Part shown: positions 1-8,671 of the stretch, one piece after another
Position numbering within the stretch: the first letter of the stretch is position 1
Layout of the letters: every line of letters begins with the position of its first letter
NCBI GenBank assembly: GCA_017456145.1
Contig: JAFTJZ010000039.1
Coordinates: forward strand, 27,479-91,478
From: Clostridia bacterium
GTDB taxonomy: Bacteria > Bacillota > Clostridia > Oscillospirales > CAG-272
Direction: 5' to 3'
Length of the DNA: 64,000 nucleotides
Translations under genes and position numbers: made by a program
The notes under the pieces: model-generated
Databases searched by the model: none
Seen by the model: the letters and a program-made list of their open reading frames with translations, nothing else
Told to the model about the DNA's origin: nothing

Positions 1-1302
1 CTCAAAATCGGGATAGCTGAGCGAATAATCGAAAAAATCCGTGGTGAAATACGTGATGAACAAATTGTCGTTCATGCAGATCTCTCCCCACTCCTCAAGT
101 TTCTGATTGAACGGAACGGAGCTGCGAGTGGTGGTACATTCGTCTGCCGTCTCCAGCGGATGACGGTTGCACTCATATACGGCACCTAACTCAACCAGCA
201 CGTTGTCCGCCGGCTCGATGCCGTCGGGGCAGGCATCTGTGCCGCGGTATGCCATGGTGTGAATCCAGACATCGGGATAATCCTGCGCGATCTCCTCTGC
301 TATGCGGTTAACAAAGGTCAGAATAACACCGGCATACGAGCCGTATTCCTCCTCCAGCGCCGCGCAGTTCTCGCAGCGGCAGTAGCTTTCGGTATCCTTT
401 TGAGAAATCGAGATCACTTCCGCACCGGGGGTCTGCTCCAGCCACTGCAAAGCGTCGCTGAGTATCTGCTGATAAACCTCCTCATCCGTCAGACAAGGCT
501 GCAGACGTCCGGGGTATTTGGATGCCAGATCCCCAAGGCTGTATTGCATGGAATGGCATGGGTGACCTGCCCAGATCTGAGAACCACCGTAGGCATCGTC
601 GTATACCCCCCAGCGACGCAGGTTGATCTTGCGCTTTGCCGAAAACACGCTGCCATTCAATTCCGTGTAGAGATAATCGTAGCTGTACAGTATTCTTTGT
701 GAAAACTCGGGGGTCTGTGTGTCGCCCTCGATAGCAGAAAGCGTGACCGTCTTGTTCTCCGGCACCTTCTCAAAGTCCGCCGTATAGAAACGGCAGCCCA
801 TGTATGCCTCCAGGAACTCATAGACGGCGTAGAGCGTGCCTCTCTGCTCACCGCCGACCAAAAACAGTCTGTGGGCGCGGGTCTTGATGGTGAAACCATC
901 GTCGCCCAGCTTTTTGCGGTCAAATTCACCATCTGCCTCACGGTTGGTTTTGCCGACCACGATCTCGGTACGGATGGCGGCTTGGTCGTCGGTCACGATG
1001 GGTAGCTCGACACCGCTGATCTGCTTGAGGTAGGCTTGCAGCTCACTTGCCGCCGTCACCTCAGCGGGCGAGGCATCCTTGCCGCGCACGATGACGTAGT
1101 CGGACGCACCGTCGGCGATCATGCTCAGCGTTGCCACGGCTTCGTTGTCGGTCGCAGGGTCGTAAGTTGGCTCCCCGGGGTCGTCGGTCTGCTCTGCCTG
1201 CCCGTCGTCCGGAAGTTCTTCTGCCGGCTCGTTGTTGCAGCCCACCAGCAGCGGCAAAAGAAGCATGGCGATCAGTAAAAAATACAGAATTATTTTTTTC
1301 AT
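1..1302 (-). CDS. DUF4838-type secreted lipoprotein (partial, runs off left edge)
   Basis: The reading frame is open from an ATG at 1302 down to base 1 (434 codons, no stop), so the C-terminus lies outside the window. An AAGGAG-type site sits just upstream. The protein starts with a short basic and hydrophobic segment ending in a lipobox (LVGC, Cys22), then an acidic linker rich in E, D and P. Next comes a region of the type seen before glucuronidase/GH20-like catalytic domains (SELQAYLKQISG, about residues 90-100, then TEIVVGKTN), and a middle part with YCRCENC and GHPCHSM stretches typical of DUF4838 proteins. It is likely a surface-anchored glycan-binding or glycan-degrading protein; the family lacks a settled activity. 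It is transcribed in the same direction as the solute-binding lipoprotein upstream of it. Confidence 0.8.
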   Translation of the reverse strand, partial: MKKIILYFLLIAMLLLPLLVGCNNEPAEELPDDGQAEQTDDPGEPTYDPATDNEAVATLSMIADGASDYVIVRGKDASPAEVTAASELQAYLKQISGVELPIVTDDQAAIRTEIVVGKTNREADGEFDRKKLGDDGFTIKTRAHRLFLVGGEQRGTLYAVYEFLEAYMGCRFYTADFEKVPENKTVTLSAIEGDTQTPEFSQRILYSYDYLYTELNGSVFSAKRKINLRRWGVYDDAYGGSQIWAGHPCHSMQYSLGDLASKYPGRLQPCLTDEEVYQQILSDALQWLEQTPGAEVISISQKDTESYCRCENCAALEEEYGSYAGVILTFVNRIAEEIAQDYPDVWIHTMAYRGTDACPDGIEPADNVLVELGAVYECNRHPLETADECTTTRSSVPFNQKLEEWGEICMNDNLFITYFTTDFFDYSLSYPDFE

Positions 1303-1370
1303 CACTTTACTCCTTATCTTTCTTTTAAAAAGCGTTCTTCCTACTGAATACAAGTTGTTTCAAAAAAGTG

Positions 1371-2837
1371 TCAGTACATCATCTCGGAAAATTTCGTTTG
1401 CAGTTCTTCCAAGCGAGCTTCAACCATGGCTGTTTTCGATGCATAATACGAAGCATAATTGTTGCTTTGATCGGCAATCACGACGTCCGCCAATGCACGG
1501 GTACAAGCATCCGTAACGTAAATATAGGAAAAATCCTGTAATCTGCCCGCATTGATGATTTCCAGCATCTTCACGGAAGAATCATCACGCGTGTATCTTC
1601 CCTTGAGTGCCGTCTCATACACCGCAGGAGTGATCTGACGATAACCTTCCGCCGACATTGCTTCAAGAATGGTTGCGACAAAATCGGTATCCTTGCAGGT
1701 GTTGGGAATGACAAAGAATCGATCGGTATGACCGGCAAAATACTCTTCTTGCATATCGTCCAACATGGGATACGGAACGATGCCGTATTCAAATTCCGCA
1801 TTGCGCAACAATGTAATATAATCCAACTGGATGGTCAGAAAAAGAGATTGCTCTGCCATGAACATCTGCGCGGTATCGTCACGCACCGTGGCATACCCAA
1901 AATCGCTTTCGTTCAGAATGTAATGGTACTGATCAACCAGATCGTACATTCTGTCATCCGAGCCGTTGAAGATCAGCTCCTCCCCGTCGATACTCTTGGT
2001 GACCAGTTCGATGCCATAGCTGGGAATAACGGAATACATCTCCTGCGGCATCAGGATACCAAAGATATCCTCCTCGTCCTTGCCGTTGTTATTGACATCC
2101 TGATACATATTCTGGGCATAATAGATCATATCCTCCAGATACCACTTGCCGTCAAGCACCGCCTGATAGGGATATTCAATTTCATGATCGTCCATCATCT
2201 TTTTGTTGAAAAAGACGACCTGCGTAGCACCCAAGCCCTGCCAGCTCATAGCCGTTGAAATCAAATACATACGATCCTGATAAGTCAGAGATTCTACGGT
2301 ATTAGGCGACCACCACGGTTTGGAAAAATCAAACTGCGGCATCGACCTGATATTGAGCAGCATATCCGCCACGGACATATTACCGCCCTGTCGGTCGCTC
2401 ATATGCGAAACGTCAAAATCGGTTGCACCCGTTTGCAATTGTGCGATAATGGCAGTATTATACGCACCCTCGTTATCCGCTCCCATGGTCGCGATGATAT
2501 CCACGTCAAAGCGCTCTTCCGTTGCGGCAAGGGAATTCCAGATTGCATCGGGAATCAGATCTCCAATCTTGTTCTCCGAATAGAAAAACGCACGGTACGC
2601 ATCACGATAATACCAGATATTAAATTCTCTCCCATCAAATGTGACCTCGGGCAGACTGTCCGGCACGTTGTAGGGGTTCTCCTCCACGTCACCGTTGTCG
2701 CCCTCGGTGGGATCCTCGATCTCCTCGCCGCCCGGATCCTTTTCGTTCCCGGGGGTGTCCTCAGGGGTACTGCAGCTGAGTGCCGCGAGCATGAGCAGCA
2801 GCATGGCAAGCAGAAAACTGAAAGCTCTCATCTTCAT
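1371..2837 (-). CDS. Extracellular solute-binding lipoprotein (family 1-like), orphan
   Basis: 488 residues from ATG 2837, chosen because AAAGGAAT lies about 10 bases upstream and the signal peptide starts there; the longer frame to 2897 only adds a polar stretch. A lipoprotein signal ends at Cys22 (LAALSC), followed by an acidic low-complexity linker of D, E, G and P. The body has solute-binding protein features: NIWYY early, KPWWSPN, a VVFFNKKMM strand, and a calcium-loop-like DVNNNGKDEEDIFG. No ABC permease or ATPase gene lies nearby, which is unusual for a transporter component; it may pair with permeases elsewhere or act as a glycan-binding surface protein. A divergent AraC gene shares its upstream region. 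Confidence 0.85.
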   Translation of the reverse strand: MKMRAFSFLLAMLLLMLAALSCSTPEDTPGNEKDPGGEEIEDPTEGDNGDVEENPYNVPDSLPEVTFDGREFNIWYYRDAYRAFFYSENKIGDLIPDAIWNSLAATEERFDVDIIATMGADNEGAYNTAIIAQLQTGATDFDVSHMSDRQGGNMSVADMLLNIRSMPQFDFSKPWWSPNTVESLTYQDRMYLISTAMSWQGLGATQVVFFNKKMMDDHEIEYPYQAVLDGKWYLEDMIYYAQNMYQDVNNNGKDEEDIFGILMPQEMYSVIPSYGIELVTKSIDGEELIFNGSDDRMYDLVDQYHYILNESDFGYATVRDDTAQMFMAEQSLFLTIQLDYITLLRNAEFEYGIVPYPMLDDMQEEYFAGHTDRFFVIPNTCKDTDFVATILEAMSAEGYRQITPAVYETALKGRYTRDDSSVKMLEIINAGRLQDFSYIYVTDACTRALADVVIADQSNNYASYYASKTAMVEARLEELQTKFSEMMY

Positions 2838-2898
2838 AATTTTAATATTCCTTTCGTTTTTTAGGAATTCCTGCCGTTTTTGACGGCTTGGTGACAAA

Positions 2899-2927
2899 AG
2901 TATAGCATATTTTTGTGCAGCTTACAA
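2899..2927 (-). promoter_or_regulatory. Promoter of the solute-binding lipoprotein gene
   Basis: On the minus strand, TTGTAA (2927-2922) and TATACT (2904-2899) are separated by 17 bases, and TGC precedes the -10 (extended -10). It points into the lipoprotein gene starting at 2837. Confidence 0.65.
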
Positions 2928-2946
2928 TATACATTTTGTAATTATC

Positions 2947-2975
2947 TTGACAAAATTAAGATTATATGTTATACT
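2947..2975 (+). promoter_or_regulatory. Promoter of the AraC gene, divergent
   Basis: TTGACA (2947-2952), a 17-base spacer and TATACT (2970-2975) with an extended TGn, about 27 bases before the start codon. It is back to back with the lipoprotein promoter, so one bound AraC protein could affect both. Confidence 0.75.
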
Positions 2976-3001
2976 GAGATATCTTATTTTCGGAGGTCAA
3001 T

Positions 3002-3841
3002 ATGCGATACATCACGATTTCTTCTCTGCCATCGATCCGCTTTGCCCACTCCTATCAGGCTCCGTCGTATGTACGCCGGCTGCATCAGGATAACCGCCCC
3101 ATCGAAATTCTCTATGTGACCAAGGGGTATCTGGACATGACCTACGGTGAGGAGCACTACGTCGCTAATGAGGGAGATATTCTCTGCATTCTGTACGAGA
3201 GCGATCCCCATATGTTCTGCGCCGGTTTCCATTCCCACCGCACCGTTGGCTTTTCGATCGATTATACCATGAGCGATGTCGATACCCCGGGCGCGCTGCT
3301 GCTGCCCGAGGTGACACACGCCAGCCCGCAAAGCGAAGAATGCCTGCGGCTGATGCTGGAGATCAGTCGGTTTTACTCCCTGCACCCCGAGGAAACGCTG
3401 CAGTGCAGCGGGCTGTTTTTGCAGCTGCTTTGTGAGGTCAGCAATATCAACCGCAGTGCCGCTGCCCTGAATAAGGAATATCTTTACGTCAAGCGGGCGA
3501 AAAAGTACGTCTACGATCGCATCAGCGTCCCCATCCACCAGCGGGACGTGGCGGCGCATCTGGGCATCACGCCCGAATACCTCTGCGCCATTTTCAAAAA
3601 GAGTGAGGGCATTCCGCTCATGCGCTTTGTCAACACGGCAAAGCTGACCAGCATCCGCTCTCTGATGGAAAAGGAGGGGCTGACGCTCGCTCAGGCGTCG
3701 CTGCTGTACGGTTATGCCGATCCCAACTATGTCAGCCGTCTGTACAAGCAGTATTTTCATATCAACATCACCGACGCAGTGCAGAGATACCCCTACACCC
3801 ATCATGATAGATATAAGATACAATTGCCCTCAAAGCCTTGA
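3002..3841 (+). CDS. AraC family transcriptional regulator
   Basis: 279 residues. GGAGG stands 7 bases before the ATG. The N-terminal part is cupin-like sensor sequence (PIEILYVTKGYLDMTYGEEHY), and the last 100 or so residues carry the double helix-turn-helix of AraC proteins (ISVPIHQRDVAAHLGITPEYL, then LTLAQASLLYGYADPNYVSRLYKQYF). AraC proteins of this size normally bind a sugar or glycan signal and activate neighbouring genes. Its divergence from the solute-binding lipoprotein makes that gene and the downstream DUF4838 gene the likely targets. The ligand cannot be read from the sequence. Confidence 0.9.
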   Translation: MRYITISSLPSIRFAHSYQAPSYVRRLHQDNRPIEILYVTKGYLDMTYGEEHYVANEGDILCILYESDPHMFCAGFHSHRTVGFSIDYTMSDVDTPGALLLPEVTHASPQSEECLRLMLEISRFYSLHPEETLQCSGLFLQLLCEVSNINRSAAALNKEYLYVKRAKKYVYDRISVPIHQRDVAAHLGITPEYLCAIFKKSEGIPLMRFVNTAKLTSIRSLMEKEGLTLAQASLLYGYADPNYVSRLYKQYFHINITDAVQRYPYTHHDRYKIQLPSKP

Positions 3842-4253
3842 CACAATGCCCGAATTCCATACATAACGGCAGATATACACCACTACCCCCTTGAACAAAA
3901 GGCAGAAAGCAGAATGGTAAAACCCCGAGGGAAAGGAGGCGTATTTCCCAAAGGCGGAATACGCAACACCACTTATGAATGAGCACATGACGAAATCAAT
4001 ATAAGCAACAACCAAAAGCAACGCAAAAGAGCGCATAAATTTTTTGTTTGTGATGCCTCTCTTTTCAAACGATTTTTTACAGAGTCTTCGCTTGTTCTCC
4101 CGTTGTAACACAAATGCGCTCATGTACTCATAAATATGTGAAATCTATATTATAATGAAGATCATTATAATGAAGATCATGCTATCTTCAAATGTGAGGC
4201 AAGGCATAGGGTGGATTCGGCTGTTGTCGGAATGATAATGTAATAAAAAACAA
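3842..4253. other. Intergenic stretch without a supported gene
   Basis: This AT-rich stretch separates two convergent genes. It contains a 7-bp inverted repeat (GCGTATT ... AATACGC, around 3939-3963) and two adjacent copies of TATAATGAAGATCAT (about 4151-4180). A 97-codon minus-strand frame crosses it but has poor composition and no ribosome binding site. Confidence 0.5.
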
Positions 4254-4291
4254 GGCGCATCCTCCGTTTGCTTGGGAAGATGCGCTTTTTT
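4254..4291. terminator. Bidirectional rho-independent terminator
   Basis: A 7-bp GC-rich stem (GCGCATC 4255-4261 with GATGCGC 4279-4285) is followed by TTTTTT on the plus strand and preceded by AAAAAAC on the same strand, so it can work both ways. It directly follows the stop codon of the minus-strand gene ending at 4293. Confidence 0.8.
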
Positions 4292-4292
4292 C

Positions 4293-6005
4293 TTATGCTT
4301 TTTCGATTGTGATATGCACGCGGACGCTGCCGCTGCCGCTTGCCAGTGCGCGGTGATAGGTGCCGTTGCGGTTTTGGTAGAGCAGGGGCTTTTCGTTCTC
4401 GTCACAGCACAGGGAGAAGGTTCCGTCCGTTTTGGTGCGGCAGAACCATTCGTCGCAGCTGACGACGAGAGTGTCGTCGATCATGGCGTAGTTGGTGGTG
4501 CCCGCTCCGTCGCTGACAAAGATCGGCAGCTCGATGCCGACCTGACCCTTGCCCGTGACGGTCAGTGTGACCCCGTCGGCATTCAACTCGATCTCATGCG
4601 TTAAAATATCGCCGCAGGGGAGGGTGCAGGTGTAGGTAATGGAGGCGGTTTTTGTGGAGGTGGCCTGCTCGGTCAGCGTATAGAGCGTCCCCTTGGCAGA
4701 GGTGAACTGCCAGCTGCCGTCCTCGGTTTGCACGCCCCCGCTGATGGCAAGCGGAGATGGATTGGGGGCGGATAGCGTATAGGTGGTCGGCGCGCAGGGG
4801 AAGGGAACCGACAGACAAAGTGCCCCCGGGGCGTTGACTTTGTGGATGCGCCCGATCCCGTTGGAGTCGTAGGTGAAATCGGCGTTACTCTCCAGCTCGA
4901 CGGTGTAGCCGCCCGCACTCAGAAAGGTTTTGTGGAAATGCGGCGAGGTGGACCAGACGTAGCCGCCGATCTCGGCAGGGCAGGGACGCTCTGCGATGTC
5001 ATCGTCCGCGAAGAAATAGGCAAGGTAAGCCCAAGAACCCATGGTGACCATATATTTGTCAAAATAGGCATACCCCTCGCAGCCGATCATGCTGTCTTGG
5101 GGATACCGATTTTTGATGTGATGCATATCTCCCTCCGACAGCCACGGGGTCAGACTGTCCACGGCAAGACGAGCGGCAGATTTGAACTGCCCCGCCAGTG
5201 CATCGTCGCCCTTTTGGTGATAAAGCGCGGCGTAATATTCACAAAGTGCGGCATAGAAGGTTTCATTGTGCAAAAATTGATTGCTGCGACCGCCAAAGGG
5301 AATCTCGCCGCTGACCGATTGCATATACAGCGTCGGCAGTGCGGAGGTGTGCATAAGCTCCTCCAGCGTAGCGCGGTCCTCTCCGTCGTAGCCGTTTGCC
5401 AGAACGACAGCGAGCTGCAACCGGGTGACCATGTCGTAAACCATCGGCTCGTGGGGATCGCGGTACATGCCGTTTTCATCAAAAACCAGCAACTGCGAGC
5501 GCACCTGATTGTAAATAAAATCGCTCTGCTCTGTCATGCCTGCCCGGACGCGGGTCTGCTCGCTGGCCGCAGAGAAGGCTGCCCAGTTGCCAACGATTTT
5601 CACAGGGACGGGGGCGATGCAGCTGTAGGTGGTGTACGGGTCGAGCGAGGATAGGCTTTTTCGCCATGCATCCGTCAGAGAACGGTCGAAAATCCCGGCG
5701 CGCTCCAGCTCCAGCAGGCACATCACCAGCTCCTTGACCGAAAAATCGTTGCCCGCATTGCCACCTGCCCGCGCCCTCGCCGTCGGAACCTCGTCGCAGC
5801 AAAGCGTCATCATGTCGGGAAAATAAGAAAGGCGATGCATTCCCCGACCGTGAGCGAGCAGAATGCCGATGTTGGCGACCAGGCGGGGATACCCGTGCTC
5901 ACGCAAGCCGTTTGTGCGGACGGAGGCGATGTATCGAGCGATGTGCTCCTCGCTGTAGGCGGAGACCGCCAGCTCTATCAGATCCAGATAGCGTTGCTTG
6001 TTCAT
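4293..6005 (-). CDS. Large uncharacterised protein, possible helical-toroid plus beta-sandwich glycan enzyme
   Basis: 570 residues from ATG 6005, with GAGGTG nine bases upstream. There is no signal peptide, so it is probably cytoplasmic. The first two thirds look all-helical with repeated aromatic and acidic patches (NDFSVKELVMCLLELERAG, then SNQFLHNETFYAALCEYY). The last 230 residues look all-beta (GGYTVELESNADF, then HEIELNADGVTLTVTGKG). That two-part layout resembles heparinase II/III-like and related polysaccharide lyases and hydrolases. I do not recognise the exact family or catalytic residues, so the function is open. It lies divergent from the BMC operon and ends at a strong terminator. 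Confidence 0.8.
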   Translation of the reverse strand: MNKQRYLDLIELAVSAYSEEHIARYIASVRTNGLREHGYPRLVANIGILLAHGRGMHRLSYFPDMMTLCCDEVPTARARAGGNAGNDFSVKELVMCLLELERAGIFDRSLTDAWRKSLSSLDPYTTYSCIAPVPVKIVGNWAAFSAASEQTRVRAGMTEQSDFIYNQVRSQLLVFDENGMYRDPHEPMVYDMVTRLQLAVVLANGYDGEDRATLEELMHTSALPTLYMQSVSGEIPFGGRSNQFLHNETFYAALCEYYAALYHQKGDDALAGQFKSAARLAVDSLTPWLSEGDMHHIKNRYPQDSMIGCEGYAYFDKYMVTMGSWAYLAYFFADDDIAERPCPAEIGGYVWSTSPHFHKTFLSAGGYTVELESNADFTYDSNGIGRIHKVNAPGALCLSVPFPCAPTTYTLSAPNPSPLAISGGVQTEDGSWQFTSAKGTLYTLTEQATSTKTASITYTCTLPCGDILTHEIELNADGVTLTVTGKGQVGIELPIFVSDGAGTTNYAMIDDTLVVSCDEWFCRTKTDGTFSLCCDENEKPLLYQNRNGTYHRALASGSGSVRVHITIEKA

Positions 6006-6281
6006 GTAACGTTCACCTCGCTTTTTTTCTTTATTTTATCACAAGACATGTCGTTTGTAAAGACCATGGTGCCATTTTTGCTTTGTGTAAAACGCTGATT
6101 TTGTTTGTGCAATGTGCTGAATTTTTTGCGTGGGCACGGGGTGGTGGAGAGCGCGCACGGGAAAAGCGGGAGGCGAATTTTCGGGCGTTGCACAAAAATA
6201 CGACAAAAAATAAGAAAAATGCGGGGAAAATTTCGGTAAGATTTTTTTCACATATTATTGAGGTTTTTTTCGTAAATACCC
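6006..6281. other. Intergenic region between the divergent glycan-type gene and the BMC promoter
   Basis: AT-rich, with no supported gene. It holds the upstream region of the minus-strand gene and the sequence ahead of the BMC operon promoter. No clear operator was found. Confidence 0.4.
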
Positions 6282-6310
6282 TTGAAAAATAAAGCGTGTT
6301 GTGCTATAAT
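6282..6310 (+). promoter_or_regulatory. BMC operon promoter
   Basis: TTGAAA (6282-6287), 17 bases, then a perfect TATAAT (6305-6310) preceded by TGC (extended -10). It is the only strong promoter seen ahead of the acetate kinase gene, about 200 bases upstream of its start, and so likely drives the whole BMC cluster. Confidence 0.8.
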
Positions 6311-6317
6311 ATGTATT

Positions 6318-6364
6318 AAGTAGAGGTATAGCCTTGCGCGGATCGCAAAATCGCCTACTTTTTT
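6318..6364 (+). promoter_or_regulatory. 5' leader hairpin of the BMC transcript (possible attenuator)
   Basis: AAGTAG (6318-6323) pairs with CTACTT (6355-6360), enclosing a second stem TTGCG/CGCAA (6334-6338/6344-6348) with a 5-base loop. The outer stem runs into TTTTTT. It begins at the expected transcription start, so it may be an attenuator or a 5' stabiliser. No antiterminator partner was identified. Confidence 0.45.
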
Positions 6365-6517
6365 CCGAGAGCGGTAAAAAATGCCTTTTTTGCGCGACAA
6401 TGCATACCCGACGGTTCCTTCCCACGCCGTGTGCCCGATTGCCGAGACTCCTTCGGTGTGCGGCAACAACATGACGGAGATCGAAAACCGAAAAAAACAA
6501 CGGAGGTTTCGCTTTTC

Positions 6518-7714
6518 ATGAAAATTTTGGTCGTAAACGCCGGCAGCTCGTCGCTCAAGTATCAGCTGTTCGACATGGACGAGCACCGAGTCATCGCAAA
6601 GGGAAATTGCGAGAAGATCGGCATCGGCGGTTTTGTCACACACAAGCGTCCCGGTAAGGACGATTATGCGGCGGAGGTGACCCTGAAGGATCACGACGAC
6701 GCCATTACGCTGGTGCTTAAGCTCCTGACCGACGCCGAGCTGGGCGTCATTGCAACGGTCGATGAGATCGATGCCATCGGTCACCGCGTCGCGCACGGCG
6801 GTAAGCTCAAGGAATCTACGCTGGTCAGCGATGAGACGCTGGAGTATCTGTATTCCATCGTCGGCATCAATCCTTTGCACGGCCCCCCTGCCATCAAGGG
6901 GATCGAGGCTTGCCGCAAGGCTTGCCCGAATAAGCCCATGGTCTGCGTTTTCGACACTGCATTCCACAGCACCATGGAGCCGGTTTCCTACATCTACCCC
7001 CTGCCTTACGAATATTACGAGCAGTTCGGCCTGCGTCGCTACGGTTTCCACGGCACCTCGCACCGCTACGTTGCGGGTCGTGTGGCAGAGCTTGTCGGCA
7101 AGCCGCTCTGTGAGCTGAAGGTCATCACCTGCCACCTGGGCAACGGTTCTTCCATTACTGCGATCAAGAACGGCAAGGTCGTGGACACCACCATGGGATT
7201 CACTCCCAATGAGGGTGTTCCCATGGGTACCCGCTGCGGCACCATCGACCCCACCATCGTTCCGTATCTGATGAAACAGCTGAACGTCACTCCCGACGAG
7301 ATGGACAACATTCTCAACAAGAAGTCCGGACTCTTGGGTGTGTCCGGTGTCTCCAGTGACTGCCGCGAGGTCAACGCTGCTGCCGATGCCGGTAACGCAC
7401 GTGCCAAGCTCGCCATCGATCAGCTGATCCACTACACCAAGAAGATCATCGGCTCCTACGTTGCCGAGATGAACGGCGTGGATGCCATCGTCTTTACCGC
7501 AGGGATCGGCGAGAACGACCGCAAGCTGCGTCAGAGCATCTGCACCGATATGGATTTTGTCGGTATCAAGATGGACAACGAGCGCAACGCCGAGTGCCCC
7601 CGCGGTACGGCCTGCGATCTGACGGCTGAGGGTTCTCGCGCCAAGGTGTACGTCATCCCCACCGATGAGGAATACATGATCGCTCTGGACACCCAGAAGA
7701 TCGCCAACGCTTAA
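6518..7714 (+). CDS. ackA: Acetate kinase (BMC operon)
   Basis: 398 residues, the usual length. The start at 6518 follows GGAGG by 11 bases; in-frame codons further upstream have no such site. Family motifs are present: the N-terminal phosphate loop NAGSSSLKYQ, GHRVAHGG, FDTAFH, GFHGTSH, HLGNGSS, and GIGEN near the end. It converts acyl-phosphate plus ADP to the acid plus ATP, here probably the energy-yielding last step after PduL (acetyl- or lactoyl-phosphate). It is the first gene of the operon. Unlike the other enzymes it shows no encapsulation helix at either end, so it may act outside the shell. Confidence 0.95.
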   Translation: MKILVVNAGSSSLKYQLFDMDEHRVIAKGNCEKIGIGGFVTHKRPGKDDYAAEVTLKDHDDAITLVLKLLTDAELGVIATVDEIDAIGHRVAHGGKLKESTLVSDETLEYLYSIVGINPLHGPPAIKGIEACRKACPNKPMVCVFDTAFHSTMEPVSYIYPLPYEYYEQFGLRRYGFHGTSHRYVAGRVAELVGKPLCELKVITCHLGNGSSITAIKNGKVVDTTMGFTPNEGVPMGTRCGTIDPTIVPYLMKQLNVTPDEMDNILNKKSGLLGVSGVSSDCREVNAAADAGNARAKLAIDQLIHYTKKIIGSYVAEMNGVDAIVFTAGIGENDRKLRQSICTDMDFVGIKMDNERNAECPRGTACDLTAEGSRAKVYVIPTDEEYMIALDTQKIANA

Positions 7715-7739
7715 TTCACAAAGATAACGAGGTATTGAT

Positions 7740-8483
7740 ATGCCCAATCTGTTTGAAATCAAAAAGCAGATGGTCGAGGTCGGTAAGCTGATGTATGAAA
7801 AGGGCTTGGTCATCGCCAAGCACGGCAACATCTCTTATAAGATCAGCGACAATGAATATATCTGCACGCCCGGCGGACTTTGCAAGGCGTTTCTGACGCC
7901 CGATAAGCTGGTTCGCGTCAACGCCAAGGGCGAGTCGCTCGAGGCAGGAAAAAAGCCCACCTCCGAGATCAAGATGCACATTGCCATCTATGCGCTGCGC
8001 CCCGACATCAACTGTATCGTTCACGCTCAGCCCGCAGCCACCACCGCCTTTGCCATCTCGGATATCGATGCGGCCAAGTTTGTGCTGCCCGGTGACAAGA
8101 AAGCGTACTTCGGCTACGTTCCCGCAGCCGCTTACGACAAGGCAAATCACGATGCCAACACGCTCGCGCAGTACATGAGCGACAAGGCGCAGCAGGCATA
8201 CGTCTTCCACGGCGACTCCTCGCTGTCGGTCGGCGATACACTGTATAACGCCTTTGATGCCATCGAGTCCTTGGAGCACTACTGCAAGGTCAGCATTTAT
8301 GCGCGTGCGCTCAATGCCATTGAGGGTGAGCCCGTCTGCCGCTGCGAGCAGCAGAAAAAGGCTGCACAGACATCCGCCGCGCCGACCTCCTCTGCGATGA
8401 GTCATTCCACCGTGGCAGGTGCTCCCGAGGCGGCAACGGTCAATGAGGTCATCCGCCGCGTTATTGCGGAGCTGAATCGGTGA
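7740..8483 (+). CDS. Class II (FucA-like) aldolase with C-terminal encapsulation helix and altered zinc site
   Basis: 247 residues, beginning 25 bases after ackA behind an ACGAGG site. The N-terminal 210 residues fit the AraD/FucA aldolase family: KHGNIS, TPGG, TSEIKMH with acidic Glu76, the metal-site segment VHAQP (His95, Gln97) and FHG (His157). Family members use three histidines (FucA H92, H94, H155), so Gln97 replaces one ligand. A linker rich in A, S and T leads to a C-terminal amphipathic helix (VNEVIRRVIAELNR) of the BMC-targeting type. The likely role is retro-aldol cleavage of a deoxy-sugar phosphate (fuculose- or rhamnulose-1-phosphate) to DHAP plus lactaldehyde. A decayed or changed activity is possible. 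Confidence 0.88.
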   Translation: MPNLFEIKKQMVEVGKLMYEKGLVIAKHGNISYKISDNEYICTPGGLCKAFLTPDKLVRVNAKGESLEAGKKPTSEIKMHIAIYALRPDINCIVHAQPAATTAFAISDIDAAKFVLPGDKKAYFGYVPAAAYDKANHDANTLAQYMSDKAQQAYVFHGDSSLSVGDTLYNAFDAIESLEHYCKVSIYARALNAIEGEPVCRCEQQKKAAQTSAAPTSSAMSHSTVAGAPEAATVNEVIRRVIAELNR

Positions 8484-8671
8484 TTGGGGCGCTGCCCCAA
8501 ACTCCGCCAAAAGCCTTTTGAGAAAAAAGAAGATCGCAAGTGATCTTCAAGCTTGGCCCGGCGGCTGCGTCCGTCGTTTCGGGATAACCCGAAAATTCCG
8601 AGCATCGGCTTTTGGATGCCCAAAAAATTTGGATCAAGTGAATTTACTTCAATATTATAAAGGAGAATACA
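8484..8671. repeat. Palindromic dispersed repeat inside the BMC operon
   Basis: A non-coding spacer of 188 bases with GGGGCGCTGCCCC, the CCGCCAAAAGC-type boundary and AAGATCGCAAGTGATCTTC stems. The same modules recur near 15.1, 39.5, 39.7, 45.6 and 62.1 kb. It sits between the aldolase and aldehyde dehydrogenase genes and could set relative expression through RNA folding. Confidence 0.6.

Noticed and set aside
3830-4123. 97-codon minus-strand frame with a hydrophobic stretch
   Set aside because: It has no ribosome binding site, an odd composition rich in F, S and C, and overlaps the end of the AraC gene. It is more likely chance than a membrane protein.
6248-7831. 527-codon open frame antisense to ackA
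   Set aside because: It is the shadow of a strongly codon-biased acetate kinase gene and crosses the promoter and leader.
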